DNA of 64,000 nt, from NCBI RefSeq assembly GCF_020991275.1, contig NZ_JAJLQY010000017.1:62001-126000 (forward strand), in the 5' to 3' direction. The notes under the pieces were generated by a model that saw only the letters and a list, made by a program, of their open reading frames with translations, had not been told where the DNA came from and did no database searches. Both the position numbers and the translations under genes were made by a program. The DNA comes from Actinocorallia sp. API 0066. GTDB taxonomy: Bacteria > Actinomycetota > Actinomycetes > Streptosporangiales > Streptosporangiaceae. This document shows positions 17,373 to 25,580 of the stretch, piece by piece (position 1 is the stretch's first letter; every line of letters starts with the position of its first letter).

Positions 17373-18575
17373 TCAGTCTGTTGTGGTGGAGAACACTTCT
17401 TCGCGGGCGTGGGCCACGGCGGTGTCGAGTGCGCCCTGGAGGACCGGGGTGGTGGTGACGCGGCCGGGTACGACGTTGGGCCGTGTCGGGGAGATCCGCG
17501 CCACCGCGTGTTCGATGCGGCGCGCCAGCGGGGTGCCGCCCGCGGCGCCCAACGCGCCCGTGACGACGACGAGGCCGAGGTCCAGCACGATGTTCACCGC
17601 GGCCACGCCGAGCGCCAGACGGGTCGCCAGGGCGTCCAGGAAGGCCGCCGACGCGCCGGTGTCGTCGGCGGCGGCGTCCGCGACCGCCTCCAGCGCCGAC
17701 TTTCCGGGCATCCCGTGCTCGGCGGCGAGCGCCGCGACGGCGTCCGCGCTCACCAGCGAACCGAACCCTCCGGCCAGCGCGGGCTGCTTGTAGGTGACGG
17801 ACTCGGTGACGCCCTCAGGCAGCGCCGCCCCAGGCACCGGCAGGTAGCCGATCTCCCCTGCGCCGCCGGAGACGCCCCGGTGCAACCGGTCGCCCATCAT
17901 GACCGCGAGGCCGATGCCCCGGTCGATCCACACGAGCGCGAAGTCCTCGACGTCGCGGGCGGCGCCCCGGGCCCGTTCGGCGACGGCGACGAGGTTGACG
18001 TCGTTCTCGATGAGCACGGGCCGCCCCAGGTCGTCGCGTAGGCCCGCGAGGACGCCTTCGTGCCACGCGGGCAGGTCGAAGGCGAACCGCACGTCTCCGG
18101 TCCGGGGGTCGACGACGCCGGGCGTCCCGATGACGCACGCGTGCAGCTGGGCGACGGGCACCTTGGCCAGCAGGCTCGCCTTGGCGACCGCCGCGTGCAC
18201 GCTGGCGACCGGGTCGGCCCCGCCGTCCAGCGCGACGGTGGCGCGCGCCCGCTCCGCGCCGGTGATGTCGGCGATGCCCGCGATGACCGCGTCGGGCCCC
18301 ACCTCCAGCCCGGCGACGAACGCCGCGGAAGGCACAACGCCGTACAGCGCCGCGTTGGGCCCGCGCCCTCCGGCCTGCTCCCCCACGACCTCGACGAGCC
18401 CACGTTCCTCCAGCCGCGCGAGCAGCTGGGAGGCCGTCACCTTGGACAGGCCGGTTCGGTCGCCGATCTGCGCCCGGGTGAGCGGCCCCTCGCCGATGAG
18501 CAGTTCCAGCGCCGCCCTGTCGTTGAGTTCACGGAGCAGGCGGGGCGTCCCCGGCCGTCGCGCCATGTGGTCCAC
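17373..18575 (-). CDS. ROK family transcriptional regulator
   Basis: The 400-residue protein has an N-terminal winged HTH (ALELLIGEGPLTRAQIGDRTG, then LSKVTASQLLARLEERGLV) followed by a ROK sugar-binding domain with GTPGVVDPRTGDVRFAFDLP, LIENDVNLVAVAERA and GGAGEIGYLPV. ROK regulators of the NagC/XylR type respond to sugars or sugar phosphates. The zinc motif CxCGxxGCxE expected after GEIGYLPV is missing: that stretch has no cysteines. A dyad upstream may be its operator. No sugar gene is adjacent, so the target is unknown. Confidence 0.87.
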   Translation of the reverse strand: MDHMARRPGTPRLLRELNDRAALELLIGEGPLTRAQIGDRTGLSKVTASQLLARLEERGLVEVVGEQAGGRGPNAALYGVVPSAAFVAGLEVGPDAVIAGIADITGAERARATVALDGGADPVASVHAAVAKASLLAKVPVAQLHACVIGTPGVVDPRTGDVRFAFDLPAWHEGVLAGLRDDLGRPVLIENDVNLVAVAERARGAARDVEDFALVWIDRGIGLAVMMGDRLHRGVSGGAGEIGYLPVPGAALPEGVTESVTYKQPALAGGFGSLVSADAVAALAAEHGMPGKSALEAVADAAADDTGASAAFLDALATRLALGVAAVNIVLDLGLVVVTGALGAAGGTPLARRIEHAVARISPTRPNVVPGRVTTTPVLQGALDTAVAHAREEVFSTTTD

Positions 18576-18604
18576 CTCGTCACTCGGGTCCCGGACAGCA
18601 GATC

Positions 18605-18620
18605 AGTAAAGTTTGTTACT
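18605..18620. promoter_or_regulatory. AGTAA-N6-TTACT dyad upstream of the ROK gene
   Basis: The inverted repeat AGTAA-AGTTTG-TTACT lies 30 bp upstream of the ROK start in an AT-rich patch of otherwise GC-rich DNA. Position and form suit an autoregulatory operator or the core promoter. Confidence 0.45.
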
Positions 18621-18752
18621 AGATTAGCGAACCCGGGACGATGCCCCGCCAACGCCGCCGCTCACGCGGGCCCTCCGGCGTCGACGGCACCACCCTGACG
18701 TATCGGAGACGCGAAAATGATCTCAACGGGGTCACGGTTTCCGCGCGGACCG

Positions 18753-18787
18753 GAAACCAGATCTACTATTCCGCTCCAATTGGTTTC
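18753..18787. promoter_or_regulatory. GAAACCA-N21-TGGTTTC inverted repeat upstream of the Rrf2 gene
   Basis: Two 7-bp arms separated by 21 bp lie 63-97 bp before the Rrf2 start, in an AT-richer stretch. They may be paired half sites of a regulator. Confidence 0.35.
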
Positions 18788-18836
18788 TCAAGGCTGCTCT
18801 ACCGGGGTGGTGGTGAAACCTGCCCCCGGCACAGGG

Positions 18837-18842
18837 GATACT
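18837..18842 (+). promoter_or_regulatory. Candidate -10 box for the Rrf2 gene
   Basis: GATACT ends 7 nt before the ATG at 18850, with no ribosome site between them. GTGAAA lies 18 bp further upstream as a possible -35. A leaderless transcript is suggested. Confidence 0.4.
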
Positions 18843-18849
18843 TGGTCAC

Positions 18850-19329
18850 ATGCGACTGTCTGCCAGGGTTGATTACGCGCTGCGGGCCGCCTCGGAGCTG
18901 GCCGCAGCGGCCGAGTCCTCGACGGGGGGGCACCCGGTGACGGCCGTCCAGCTCGCCGAGACCCAGGCGATCCCTCCCAAGTTCCTGGAGAACATTCTGG
19001 GGCAGCTGCGCCGCTCCGGCATCATCCGGAGCCAGCGCGGCCCTGACGGGGGCTACTGGCTGGCCAAACCCGCCTCCCAGATCGCACTCGCCGACATCAT
19101 CAGGGCCATTGACGGGCCCCTGCTCGGCGTGCGCGGGGAGCGTCCCGAGGACGTCGGCTACAGCGGTGCGGCACGCGCCCTCCAGGAGGTGTGGATCGCG
19201 TTGCGCGCCAGCGAGCGGGCCATCCTCGAGGCGGTGACCCTTGAGCACATCGCGTCGGGTGAACTGCCGGAGGCGGTCCAGCGGCTGACGTCCGATCCGG
19301 CCGCCTGGAGCAGCCCCACCTTCACCTGA
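18850..19329 (+). CDS. Rrf2 family transcriptional regulator lacking cysteines
   Basis: A 159-residue winged-HTH protein: MRLSARVDYALRAASELA, then IPPKFLENILGQLRRSGII and SQRGPDGGYWLAKPASQIAL are characteristic of Rrf2, where the GGY wing contacts DNA. IscR, NsrR and RsrR hold an Fe-S cluster through three cysteines between the DNA-binding domain and the C-terminal helix. This protein has no cysteine at all, so it cannot bind a cluster that way. It is monocistronic; the YndJ gene 168 bp downstream has its own operator-like sites. Confidence 0.88.
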   Translation: MRLSARVDYALRAASELAAAAESSTGGHPVTAVQLAETQAIPPKFLENILGQLRRSGIIRSQRGPDGGYWLAKPASQIALADIIRAIDGPLLGVRGERPEDVGYSGAARALQEVWIALRASERAILEAVTLEHIASGELPEAVQRLTSDPAAWSSPTFT

Positions 19330-19413
19330 GGGCTCCCCGGGCCCACCTGTCCGTGGCCGCTTCCGGCCCCCGTCCCCGCGCCAGCGTGCCCGGGGACTTT
19401 TTCTCACCCCCTG

Positions 19414-19427
19414 TTGAACGCGTTCAA
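19414..19427. promoter_or_regulatory. TetR-type operator O1 upstream of the YndJ gene
   Basis: TTGAACGCGTTCAA is a perfect 14-bp palindrome. A near-identical copy lies 39 bp downstream. Palindromes of this form are typical TetR-family operators; no TetR gene is present nearby. Confidence 0.6.
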
Positions 19428-19452
19428 AAGCATGGGTTACGGTGAAGCGCCG

Positions 19453-19466
19453 TTGAACACGTTCAG
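19453..19466. promoter_or_regulatory. TetR-type operator O2 upstream of the YndJ gene
   Basis: TTGAACACGTTCAG shares the TTGAAC...GTTCA arms of O1 and ends 30 bp before the YndJ start. Paired sites about four helical turns apart suggest cooperative repression. Confidence 0.55.
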
Positions 19467-19496
19467 AACTTTGGGGGTGGTCCTGTCGACGTCCTG

Positions 19497-20264
19497 GTGG
19501 ACCTCCTGGTCTGTGCGGGAATGCTGGCGATCGTCCCACTGGGCCTGTCGCTGCTGGACGCCGCGCGACTGCGCCCGGTCTGGCTCGCCGGGGCCGTCCC
19601 CGGCGCGGTGAGCCTGTGGCTGCCGCGCGGGGCCCTCGCCGCCGCGCTCGCCGCCCTGTACGCGGCGGCGGCCGCCGTCCTGCTGGTGGAGGCCCTGCGT
19701 CGCCTGCCGCGCGCCCTGCGCGACCCGAGGGAGCTCGCCTTCGCGACGGCCCTGGGCTCGCCCGCCGTCGCGGCGGTGGCCCTGGTCCCGGAACGCGCCG
19801 GGCACACCCTGCTCGGCTATCCGCCGGTCATGCTGGAGCTCACCGTCGCGCACTTCCACTTCGCCGGGTTCGCCGCCGCGCTCGTCGCGGGGCTGGTCCG
19901 CCGGCCGGAGACGGGCGCGGCGGGCCGGTGGGCGGCCCTGACCGTGCCGGCCGGGACGCTCGCGGTACTCGGCGGCTACTTCGTCGGCCAGTGGGCGGAG
20001 TTCGCCGGGGCCGTGGTGCTGACCGGCGGGATGTGGCTCACCGCGCTGCTGTGCTGGCGCACCGGACGGGCCGCGTTGCGCGTCGCGGGCGCGGTGCTCG
20101 TCCCCACGATGCTCCTCGCCCTGTGGTACGCGTTGGGCGAGGCGGCCGGGATCCCCCACCCCGGCCTGGCCTGGATGACGGCCACCCACGGGGTCGCCAA
20201 CGCGCTCGGCTTCGGACTCTGCGGGGTCCTCGGCTGGCGCCTGCTCACGAAGGAAGCCCCATGA
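19497..20264 (+). CDS. YndJ-like integral membrane protein
   Basis: The 255-residue protein is hydrophobic throughout, with about seven or eight membrane segments. A histidine-containing stretch (LTVAHFHFAGFAAALVAGLV) and TATHGVANALGFGLCGVLGW are recurring features of YndJ-like proteins. Function is unknown. It starts at GTG 19497, about 14 bases after GGGGGTGG; the start is not certain. Its TGA overlaps the ATG of the DUF1990 gene, so the pair is translationally coupled, an arrangement common in actinobacteria. Two operator-like palindromes lie just upstream. Confidence 0.75.
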   Translation: MDLLVCAGMLAIVPLGLSLLDAARLRPVWLAGAVPGAVSLWLPRGALAAALAALYAAAAAVLLVEALRRLPRALRDPRELAFATALGSPAVAAVALVPERAGHTLLGYPPVMLELTVAHFHFAGFAAALVAGLVRRPETGAAGRWAALTVPAGTLAVLGGYFVGQWAEFAGAVVLTGGMWLTALLCWRTGRAALRVAGAVLVPTMLLALWYALGEAAGIPHPGLAWMTATHGVANALGFGLCGVLGWRLLTKEAP

Positions 20265-20755
20265 CGTTCACCTACCCCGAGGTCGGCGCCACCGCCAGGA
20301 GCCCTCTGCCGGACGGCTACGCGCACCTGTACGTGCGCAAGGAGATCGGCCGGGGCGAGGCCGCCTATCAACGCGCGTCCGAGGCCCTGATGACGTTCGC
20401 GATGCACCGCCGCATCCCGGTCGGCGTAAGGGCGTCGGCGCCACGCGCGGCGGAGGGCGTCACCGTGACGGTCACGCTGGGCGGCGTCGTCAGAGCGCCC
20501 TGCGAGATCGTCTGGACGGCTGACGGCCCGCGCCGCACCGGCTGGGCCTACGGGACGCTCCCGGGCCACCCCGAGAGCGGCGAGGAGTCCTTCCTCGTCG
20601 AACTGCACGACGACGGCGCGGTCACCCTCACCGTCACCGCCTTCAGCCGCCCCGCCTTCGCCCCCCTCAGGCCGTTCCAGGCGCTCGTCCCGCCGCTCCA
20701 GCGCCTCTACGCCCTCCGCTGCGCCGCCGTCCTGCGCGCCCTCAACCGCCCCTGA
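20261..20755 (+). CDS. DUF1990 family protein
   Basis: A 164-residue soluble protein starting at the ATG overlapping the preceding TGA. The opening FTYPEVGATARSPLPDGY, then IGRGEAAYQRASEALMTFAM and GTLPGHPESGEESFLVEL are characteristic of DUF1990, a family of unknown function (YndH-like) often found beside YndJ. A role with the membrane protein upstream is inferred from coupling only. Confidence 0.82.
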   Translation: MTFTYPEVGATARSPLPDGYAHLYVRKEIGRGEAAYQRASEALMTFAMHRRIPVGVRASAPRAAEGVTVTVTLGGVVRAPCEIVWTADGPRRTGWAYGTLPGHPESGEESFLVELHDDGAVTLTVTAFSRPAFAPLRPFQALVPPLQRLYALRCAAVLRALNRP

Positions 20756-20768
20756 CCGGAGACGTGCG

Positions 20769-20805
20769 AAGGCCGCGCCCCGTCGTGAGCGCGGCGCGCG
20801 GCCTT
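20769..20805. terminator. Hairpin terminator after the DUF1990 gene
   Basis: AAGGCCGCGC pairs with GCGCGGCCTT, 14 bp past the DUF1990 stop. There is no U-tract, as usual for high-GC terminators. Confidence 0.6.
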
Positions 20806-20862
20806 CGGTGCGGGGCCTACCGGGATGGCTGGCGCTGATCCCTGCTGATCTCTACAACGCCG

Positions 20863-20895
20863 ACGGGCTCCCCCGTATGCCCGTGGGGAGCCCGT
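20863..20895. terminator. Hairpin terminator between convergent DUF1990 and clgR
   Basis: ACGGGCTCCCC and GGGGAGCCCGT form a perfect 11-bp stem with an 11-nt loop, 61 bp past the clgR stop. It can act in either direction. Confidence 0.65.
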
Positions 20896-20956
20896 CGATC
20901 CGTCGTCTGCCACCATCTGAAAAAATCGGTGCGGCCAGGGGACGTCCTCGTCGCCG

Positions 20957-21325
20957 TCAGGCCGCGACCATGTCCCCCCGGAAGGCTTCCCCGGCGATCG
21001 CTTCGGGCGAGTCGGGTACCGAGGAGGCCGGGATGGTCTCGGAGATGCGCTCGTGCTGCGGGGCGCCGGCCATGACCGGTTCCGCCTGAAGCTCGGCGAG
21101 CGCGAGTAGATCGGACACTTCTCTCAGGACGTGCGACAGCGGCACGCCCAACGCCTTGCAGATCGCCGCGAGCAGCTCAGAAGAGGCTTCCTTCTGACCG
21201 CGTTCCACCTCAGAGAGATATCCCAACGACACCCGGGCCGCGGCGGACACCTCGCGGAGGGTGCGACCCTGGCGCAGCCGGAGCTGCCGCAGAACGTCCC
21301 CCAGCAGCTGGCGAAGCAGGACCAT
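20957..21325 (-). CDS. clgR: ClgR, Clp-protease gene regulator (XRE/HTH family)
   Basis: From ATG 21323-21325, just after GGGAGGGAG, this is a 122-residue protein. The HTH is [20 protein letters not shown] followed by ERGQKEAS, the near-invariant ClgR/PopR motif. ClgR activates clp protease and other stress genes in Streptomyces, mycobacteria and corynebacteria, and is itself a Clp substrate through a C-terminal Ala-Ala. This protein ends GDMVAA, so that degron appears conserved. Its position near cinA, pgsA and ftsK matches clgR loci elsewhere. A GTTCGC palindrome upstream may serve autoregulation. Confidence 0.9.
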   Translation of the reverse strand: MVLLRQLLGDVLRQLRLRQGRTLREVSAAARVSLGYLSEVERGQKEASSELLAAICKALGVPLSHVLREVSDLLALAELQAEPVMAGAPQHERISETIPASSVPDSPEAIAGEAFRGDMVAA

Positions 21326-21411
21326 CGCTCGCTCCCTCCCCATCGTGCGGACCATCTGACGGTTCCACCGTACCCGTCTCAGACCTGAGCTTGGCAGAGC
21401 CGGGAAATCGT

Positions 21412-21424
21412 GTTCGCTGCGAAC
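21412..21424. promoter_or_regulatory. GTTCGC-T-GCGAAC palindrome upstream of clgR
   Basis: A perfect 13-bp palindrome lies 87 bp upstream of the clgR start and just past the cinA stop. GTTCGC is the conserved part of ClgR boxes described in Streptomyces as best I recall, so an autoregulatory site is likely. Confidence 0.5.
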
Positions 21425-21436
21425 GTAACGCCGTAT

Positions 21437-22723
21437 TCAGCTCAAACCTTCCAGATCTTCCTGATCCTCTTCCCATTCCCGGATCATCGCAACCCTCAAG
21501 AGTTCGTGTCGGAGCAGGTCCAGAGCGTGAACGACGGTCATCTCCCGGACCAAGGGACGGGCGCGTGACCCATCCCTGGGCAAAGTCAAGGCAGGGGTGA
21601 GGGAACGCGACACCTCGGGCCCCGCCACCCCGATATGTACGGTTCCGACCGGTTTGCCGTCCTGGGGTTCGGGTCCTGCGACCCCCGTCACGGCCAGGCC
21701 CCACGTCGCGCCGAGCCGCGTCCTGGCGCCCTCGGCCATGGCGACCGCCACGTCCGGATCCACCGCGCCGCGCTCGGCCAGCAGATCCTCCGGCACCCCC
21801 AGCAGGGCCGCCTTGAGCGGCGTGGCGTAGGCCGTCACCCCGCCCCGGAAGGCCGCCGACGACCCTGGCGCGCCCGTCAGCTCCGCGCCCAGCAGGCCCC
21901 CGGTGAGGCTCTCGGCGACGGCGACGGTCTCGCCCCTGTCGATCAGCAGCCCGAGGACTCCCGTCGCGAGGCCCGCGTCCCTGCCCTCCCCGTAGACGGC
22001 CTGACCGAGCCGCTCCCGCGCCAGCGTGGCCGCGGCGCGCAGCGCCTCGGTGGTCTCGGCGGTGATCCTGACGTCCACCCGCGCCGGGTGGGGCAGGTAG
22101 GCCAGGGTGACGCCGTCGAGCTTCTCCACCGGAGCGAGCCGCCCCGCCAGCACCGTCTCCCAGACGCCCGCCGTCCGCAGCGTGAGGACGTGCGGGACGC
22201 GCGGCGCGCGCAGCTCCGGCAGCACCGTGCCGGCCATGATCGCGCGCATCTCCGACGGCACTCCCGGCAGCGCGTACACGGGCTTGCCTTCGACGACCAT
22301 CCCTATGCCGGGTGCGGCGCCCGCCGGGTTGGGCAGCTTCCGCGACCCCTCGGGCAGGTCGGCCATCCGCAGCGCGGACGCGCGCAGCCGCACCCCGTAG
22401 GCGGTCGAACGCTCCCGGATCGCCCGCTCGGTCGCGGGGTCGCGCCTGAGGCCGACGCCCGCGAGCGCGGCCAAGGCGTCCCGTGTGAGGTCGTCGTAGG
22501 TGGGGCCGAGCCCTCCGGTGATCACCAGGCTGTCCGCCCTGGACAGCGCCTCGGTGACGGCGGAGGTGATCTCCTCCAGGGTGTCCCCGACGACGGCGGA
22601 GCGCGTCACCGTGACACCCGCCCTGGTGAGCTCCGAGCCCATCCAGGCGGCGTTCGTGTTCACCACGTCGCCGATGAGCAACTCGTCCCCGACCGTCAAC
22701 AGTTCCACGCGCACAGGGCTCAC
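21437..22723 (-). CDS. cinA: CinA family protein (MoaB-like domain plus NMN deamidase-like domain)
   Basis: A 428-residue protein. The N-terminal MoaB-like domain begins VELLTVGDELLIGDVVNTN and contains ITGGLGPTYDDLTRDALA. The C-terminal nicotinamide-nucleotide deamidase-like domain has VAVAESLTGGLLGAELTGAP and VTGVAGPEPQDGKPVGTVH. The family acts in pyridine-nucleotide salvage and repair; in some bacteria it is competence-induced. The C-terminal end is about 20-30 residues longer than in typical CinA. It starts at GTG overlapping the pgsA stop (GTGA), making it the third gene of a coupled rimO-pgsA-cinA operon. Confidence 0.92.
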   Translation of the reverse strand: MSPVRVELLTVGDELLIGDVVNTNAAWMGSELTRAGVTVTRSAVVGDTLEEITSAVTEALSRADSLVITGGLGPTYDDLTRDALAALAGVGLRRDPATERAIRERSTAYGVRLRASALRMADLPEGSRKLPNPAGAAPGIGMVVEGKPVYALPGVPSEMRAIMAGTVLPELRAPRVPHVLTLRTAGVWETVLAGRLAPVEKLDGVTLAYLPHPARVDVRITAETTEALRAAATLARERLGQAVYGEGRDAGLATGVLGLLIDRGETVAVAESLTGGLLGAELTGAPGSSAAFRGGVTAYATPLKAALLGVPEDLLAERGAVDPDVAVAMAEGARTRLGATWGLAVTGVAGPEPQDGKPVGTVHIGVAGPEVSRSLTPALTLPRDGSRARPLVREMTVVHALDLLRHELLRVAMIREWEEDQEDLEGLS

Positions 22724-23277
22724 CCTAGTGCGGCGCGGCGGCGCGCGCCGAGGTACTCCAGGCCCGAGACGACGGTCATGACGACGGCCGCCGCCATCAG
22801 CGCGGACCCCACGATCCCGGTGTCCACCGGCAGCAGGTAGACGAAGATCGCGAGCATCTGCAGCGCCGCCTTGTACTTGCCGAGCTTCTCGGCGGCCACG
22901 ACGACGTCGCGGCGCAGCAGGACGAGCCGGTGCAGGGTGATCGGGATCTCACGGGCCAGGATGATCGCCGTCGCCCACCACGTCAGCTCGCCGTTCAAGG
23001 ACAACCCGACAAGGGCGCCCCCCGTAAGCAGCTTGTCGGCGATCGGGTCGACGATCTTGCCGAAGGTGGTGATCTCCTTGCGGCTGCGCGCGATCCGCCC
23101 GTCGGCGTAGTCGGTGAACGCGGCGACGACGAACAGCGCGAGCGCGGTGAGCCGCCAGGCGGTGCCCTCGGTGAGGACGAGGATGGCGAAGAACGGGGGG
23201 ACGAGGGCGATGCGCAGCACCGTGAGCGCGTTGGCGATGTTCACGGTGCGCACCCGCCGATCCTGCGGTGCCGTCAC
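22720..23277 (-). CDS. pgsA: CDP-diacylglycerol--glycerol-3-phosphate 3-phosphatidyltransferase
   Basis: The 185-residue membrane enzyme shows the CDP-alcohol phosphatidyltransferase signature as DYADGRIAR followed by G and D-x3-D in [11 protein letters not shown]. Four to six membrane segments are present. It makes phosphatidylglycerophosphate, the precursor of phosphatidylglycerol and cardiolipin. It is coupled on both sides: its GTG overlaps the rimO stop and its TGA overlaps the cinA start. Some actinobacteria carry several paralogues with different head groups, so the exact substrate is inferred. Confidence 0.88.
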   Translation of the reverse strand: MTAPQDRRVRTVNIANALTVLRIALVPPFFAILVLTEGTAWRLTALALFVVAAFTDYADGRIARSRKEITTFGKIVDPIADKLLTGGALVGLSLNGELTWWATAIILAREIPITLHRLVLLRRDVVVAAEKLGKYKAALQMLAIFVYLLPVDTGIVGSALMAAAVVMTVVSGLEYLGARRRAALG

Positions 23278-24707
23278 GGACCCGGGACCTCGGTGCCGGA
23301 GGAGACCTCGCCGTACAGGTCGACGCCCTCGGAGCCGGTGATGACGGCCGTCACCAGGTCGCCCGCAGCAAAACCGTCTCCTTCGACCGTCGTGCTTCCG
23401 TCGACCTCGGGAGCCTGGTGGAAGCCGCGGCCCTCCCAGACGCCCGGTTCGACCTCTCTTTCGACGAGGACGGCGATCTCCGTGCCGATCCGCTCCTCGG
23501 CCCGCTGGTCGGTGAGCTCCTCGGCCAGCGCGCTCACCTCGGCGAGACGGGCGGCGACCTCGTCGGGGTCGAGCTTGCCGTCCAGGGTGGCGGCCTCGGT
23601 GCCGTCCTCGTCGGAGTAACCGAACACGCCGATCGCGTCGAGGCGGGCGGCCTCCAGGAAGCCGGTGAGGTCGGCGAGCTCGGCCTCGGTCTCGCCGGGG
23701 AACCCGACGATGAAGTTGGACCGCACGCCCGCCTCGGGGGCCAGCGCCCGGATCTGGGCGAGCAGGTCCAGGAACCGCGCCGGGTCGCCGAACCTGCGCA
23801 TCCGGCGCAGGACCGTCGCGCTGGCGTGCTGGAAGGACAGGTCGAAGTAGGGGACGACACCCGGCGTCCCTGCGATCACCTCAAGGAGGCCGGGCCGCAG
23901 CTCCGCCGGTTGTAGGTAGCTCACCCGCACGATGTCCACCACCTGCGTCAGCTGAGGCAGCAGCTTCTCCAGCGCGCGCAGGTCGCCCAGGTCCTTGCCG
24001 TAGGACGTGGAGTTCTCGCTGACCAGGACGACCTCGCGGACGTCGTGGGCGGCCAGCCACTCGGCCTCGGCGAGGATCTCCTCGGGCCTGCGCGACACGT
24101 AGGAGCCGCGGAAGGCGGGAATCGCGCAGAAGGTGCAGCGGCGGTCGCAGCCGGAGGCGAGCTTCAGGGGCGCGACCGGCCCTCCGCCCAACCGCTTGCG
24201 CAGCACCCGGGGCCCGGACGCCGGGGCGACCCCCACGGGGAGGTCCTCGGCCGTGGCTCCGTGCCCAGGCACGTGGACGTGCTTCGCGGACCGCTCTACG
24301 GGGGTGATCGGCAGCAGCGTCCTTCGGTCGCGCGGCTTGTGCGGGGCCAGGGCGCGGCCCTCCACCACGTCGTCGAGGCGGGCGCCGATGGCCGTGTAGT
24401 CGTCGAAGCCGATCACCGCGTGCGCCTCGGGCAGCGCGTCGGCGAGTTCAGCGCCGTACCGCTCGGCCATGCAGCCCGCGGCGACGACCTTGGCCCCGGT
24501 GTCGTGCGCGGCCAGCAGGGTGTCGATCGAGTCCTTCTTGGCCGCGTCGATGAATCCGCAGGTGTTCACCAGGACCACGTCCGCGCTCTCGGAGCCCTCC
24601 TGGAGCGTCCATCCGGACGCCTCAAGGCGGGCGGCGAGTTCTTCGGAGTCCGTCTCGTTGCGGGCGCAACCGAGGGTGACCAGGGACACGGTTCGGGGCT
24701 CGGGCAT
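23274..24707 (-). CDS. rimO: RimO, ribosomal protein S12 methylthiotransferase
   Basis: A 477-residue radical-SAM enzyme starting [20 protein letters not shown]. The N-terminal cluster ligands are in [27 protein letters not shown] and AAGCMAERY. The radical-SAM triad is CDRRCTFC (near residue 187), followed by a C-terminal TRAM domain. RimO methylthiolates Asp88 of S12. [15 protein letters not shown] distinguishes it from MiaB. A TACCTT box 7 nt upstream suggests a leaderless start. The frame stays open upstream, but that part overlaps the HTH gene and is a shadow. Confidence 0.95.
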   Translation of the reverse strand: MPEPRTVSLVTLGCARNETDSEELAARLEASGWTLQEGSESADVVLVNTCGFIDAAKKDSIDTLLAAHDTGAKVVAAGCMAERYGAELADALPEAHAVIGFDDYTAIGARLDDVVEGRALAPHKPRDRRTLLPITPVERSAKHVHVPGHGATAEDLPVGVAPASGPRVLRKRLGGGPVAPLKLASGCDRRCTFCAIPAFRGSYVSRRPEEILAEAEWLAAHDVREVVLVSENSTSYGKDLGDLRALEKLLPQLTQVVDIVRVSYLQPAELRPGLLEVIAGTPGVVPYFDLSFQHASATVLRRMRRFGDPARFLDLLAQIRALAPEAGVRSNFIVGFPGETEAELADLTGFLEAARLDAIGVFGYSDEDGTEAATLDGKLDPDEVAARLAEVSALAEELTDQRAEERIGTEIAVLVEREVEPGVWEGRGFHQAPEVDGSTTVEGDGFAAGDLVTAVITGSEGVDLYGEVSSGTEVPGP

Positions 24708-24714
24708 GCGTCTA

Positions 24715-24720
24715 AAGGTA
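24715..24720 (-). promoter_or_regulatory. Candidate -10 box for rimO-pgsA-cinA
   Basis: On the minus strand TACCTT ends 7 nt before the rimO ATG, with no ribosome-binding sequence between. The operon probably starts as a leaderless mRNA. Confidence 0.45.
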
Positions 24721-24745
24721 GTGGGCGCCGGGCCCCGCCCGTGAC

Positions 24746-25495
24746 TCAGGAGGCGCCGAGCTTGTCCCCGTCGAAGAACAGCCGGACGACCTGACCGTCC
24801 TTGCCGGGCACCCCGAGGTCCTTGCCGTTGACGGTGAGGACGACCCCTCCGGCGTTGCCGAGCGTGATGCCGACCTTCTTGCCGGTCCAGCTTCCGGTCT
24901 TGCCCTTGGCGAGGGTGCCCATGAACAGCTTGTCCCCGTCGACCGGCTCGACCCGCACCCACGCCTGCGCGGTGGCGCGGATCTGGACCAGCACGTGGCC
25001 CTTCTTGACCGGGACGGCCGCGACCGCCTCCGGCCCCGGCGTCGCGGCGGCGGGCGACGCGGTGGCCGTCACGGTGTCCTTGGCGACGACGGGGGTGGCC
25101 CGCTCCGCACGGTCACCGCTGAAGAGCTGCACGATGCCCCACACGGCCACCAGAGCCAGCACTGCGGCCATGGCGGCGCTCCAGTTGGTCTGGCGCCTCT
25201 CCTTGAACCTGAGGGGCGTCTCGGGCTCGAAGGCGGTCGCCGCGGCGATGGTGCCGCCGGGGGCGCCCCCGTGGGTCTCGTCGTACTCGCGGATCAGCGG
25301 GTCGGCGTCCACGCCGACCACCTTGGCGACGCTGCGGATGTGGCCGCGGGCGTAGAAGTTGCCGCCGCACAGCGAGAAGTCGTCCTGCTCGATCCCGCGG
25401 ATCACCGTCTCGCGGATCCGGGTCCGTTCGGCGATGTGCATGACGGTGAGACCCGAATCACGACGTGCCTGACTCAGGACTTCACCGATGCTCAT
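24746..25495 (-). CDS. RodZ-like HTH membrane protein with DUF4115 domain
   Basis: From ATG 25493-25495, behind GGAGG, this is 249 residues. The N-terminal Cro/C1-type HTH begins [20 protein letters not shown]. One membrane segment ([20 protein letters not shown]) follows near residue 115, then an Ala/Pro/Thr linker and an extracytoplasmic beta-rich DUF4115 domain. RodZ-like proteins link MreB-type elongation machinery to the wall or act as membrane-bound HTH proteins. The gene lies between ftsK and rimO, as in many actinobacteria. Confidence 0.83.
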   Translation of the reverse strand: MSIGEVLSQARRDSGLTVMHIAERTRIRETVIRGIEQDDFSLCGGNFYARGHIRSVAKVVGVDADPLIREYDETHGGAPGGTIAAATAFEPETPLRFKERRQTNWSAAMAAVLALVAVWGIVQLFSGDRAERATPVVAKDTVTATASPAAATPGPEAVAAVPVKKGHVLVQIRATAQAWVRVEPVDGDKLFMGTLAKGKTGSWTGKKVGITLGNAGGVVLTVNGKDLGVPGKDGQVVRLFFDGDKLGAS

Positions 25496-25580
25496 GAGAG
25501 AAACCTCCACCGCGACGCTGTCATGATCAGTCTAGAACCGTGATCTCCACCGTTCAGTAAGCTTCCGCTCCGTTTTCGAG

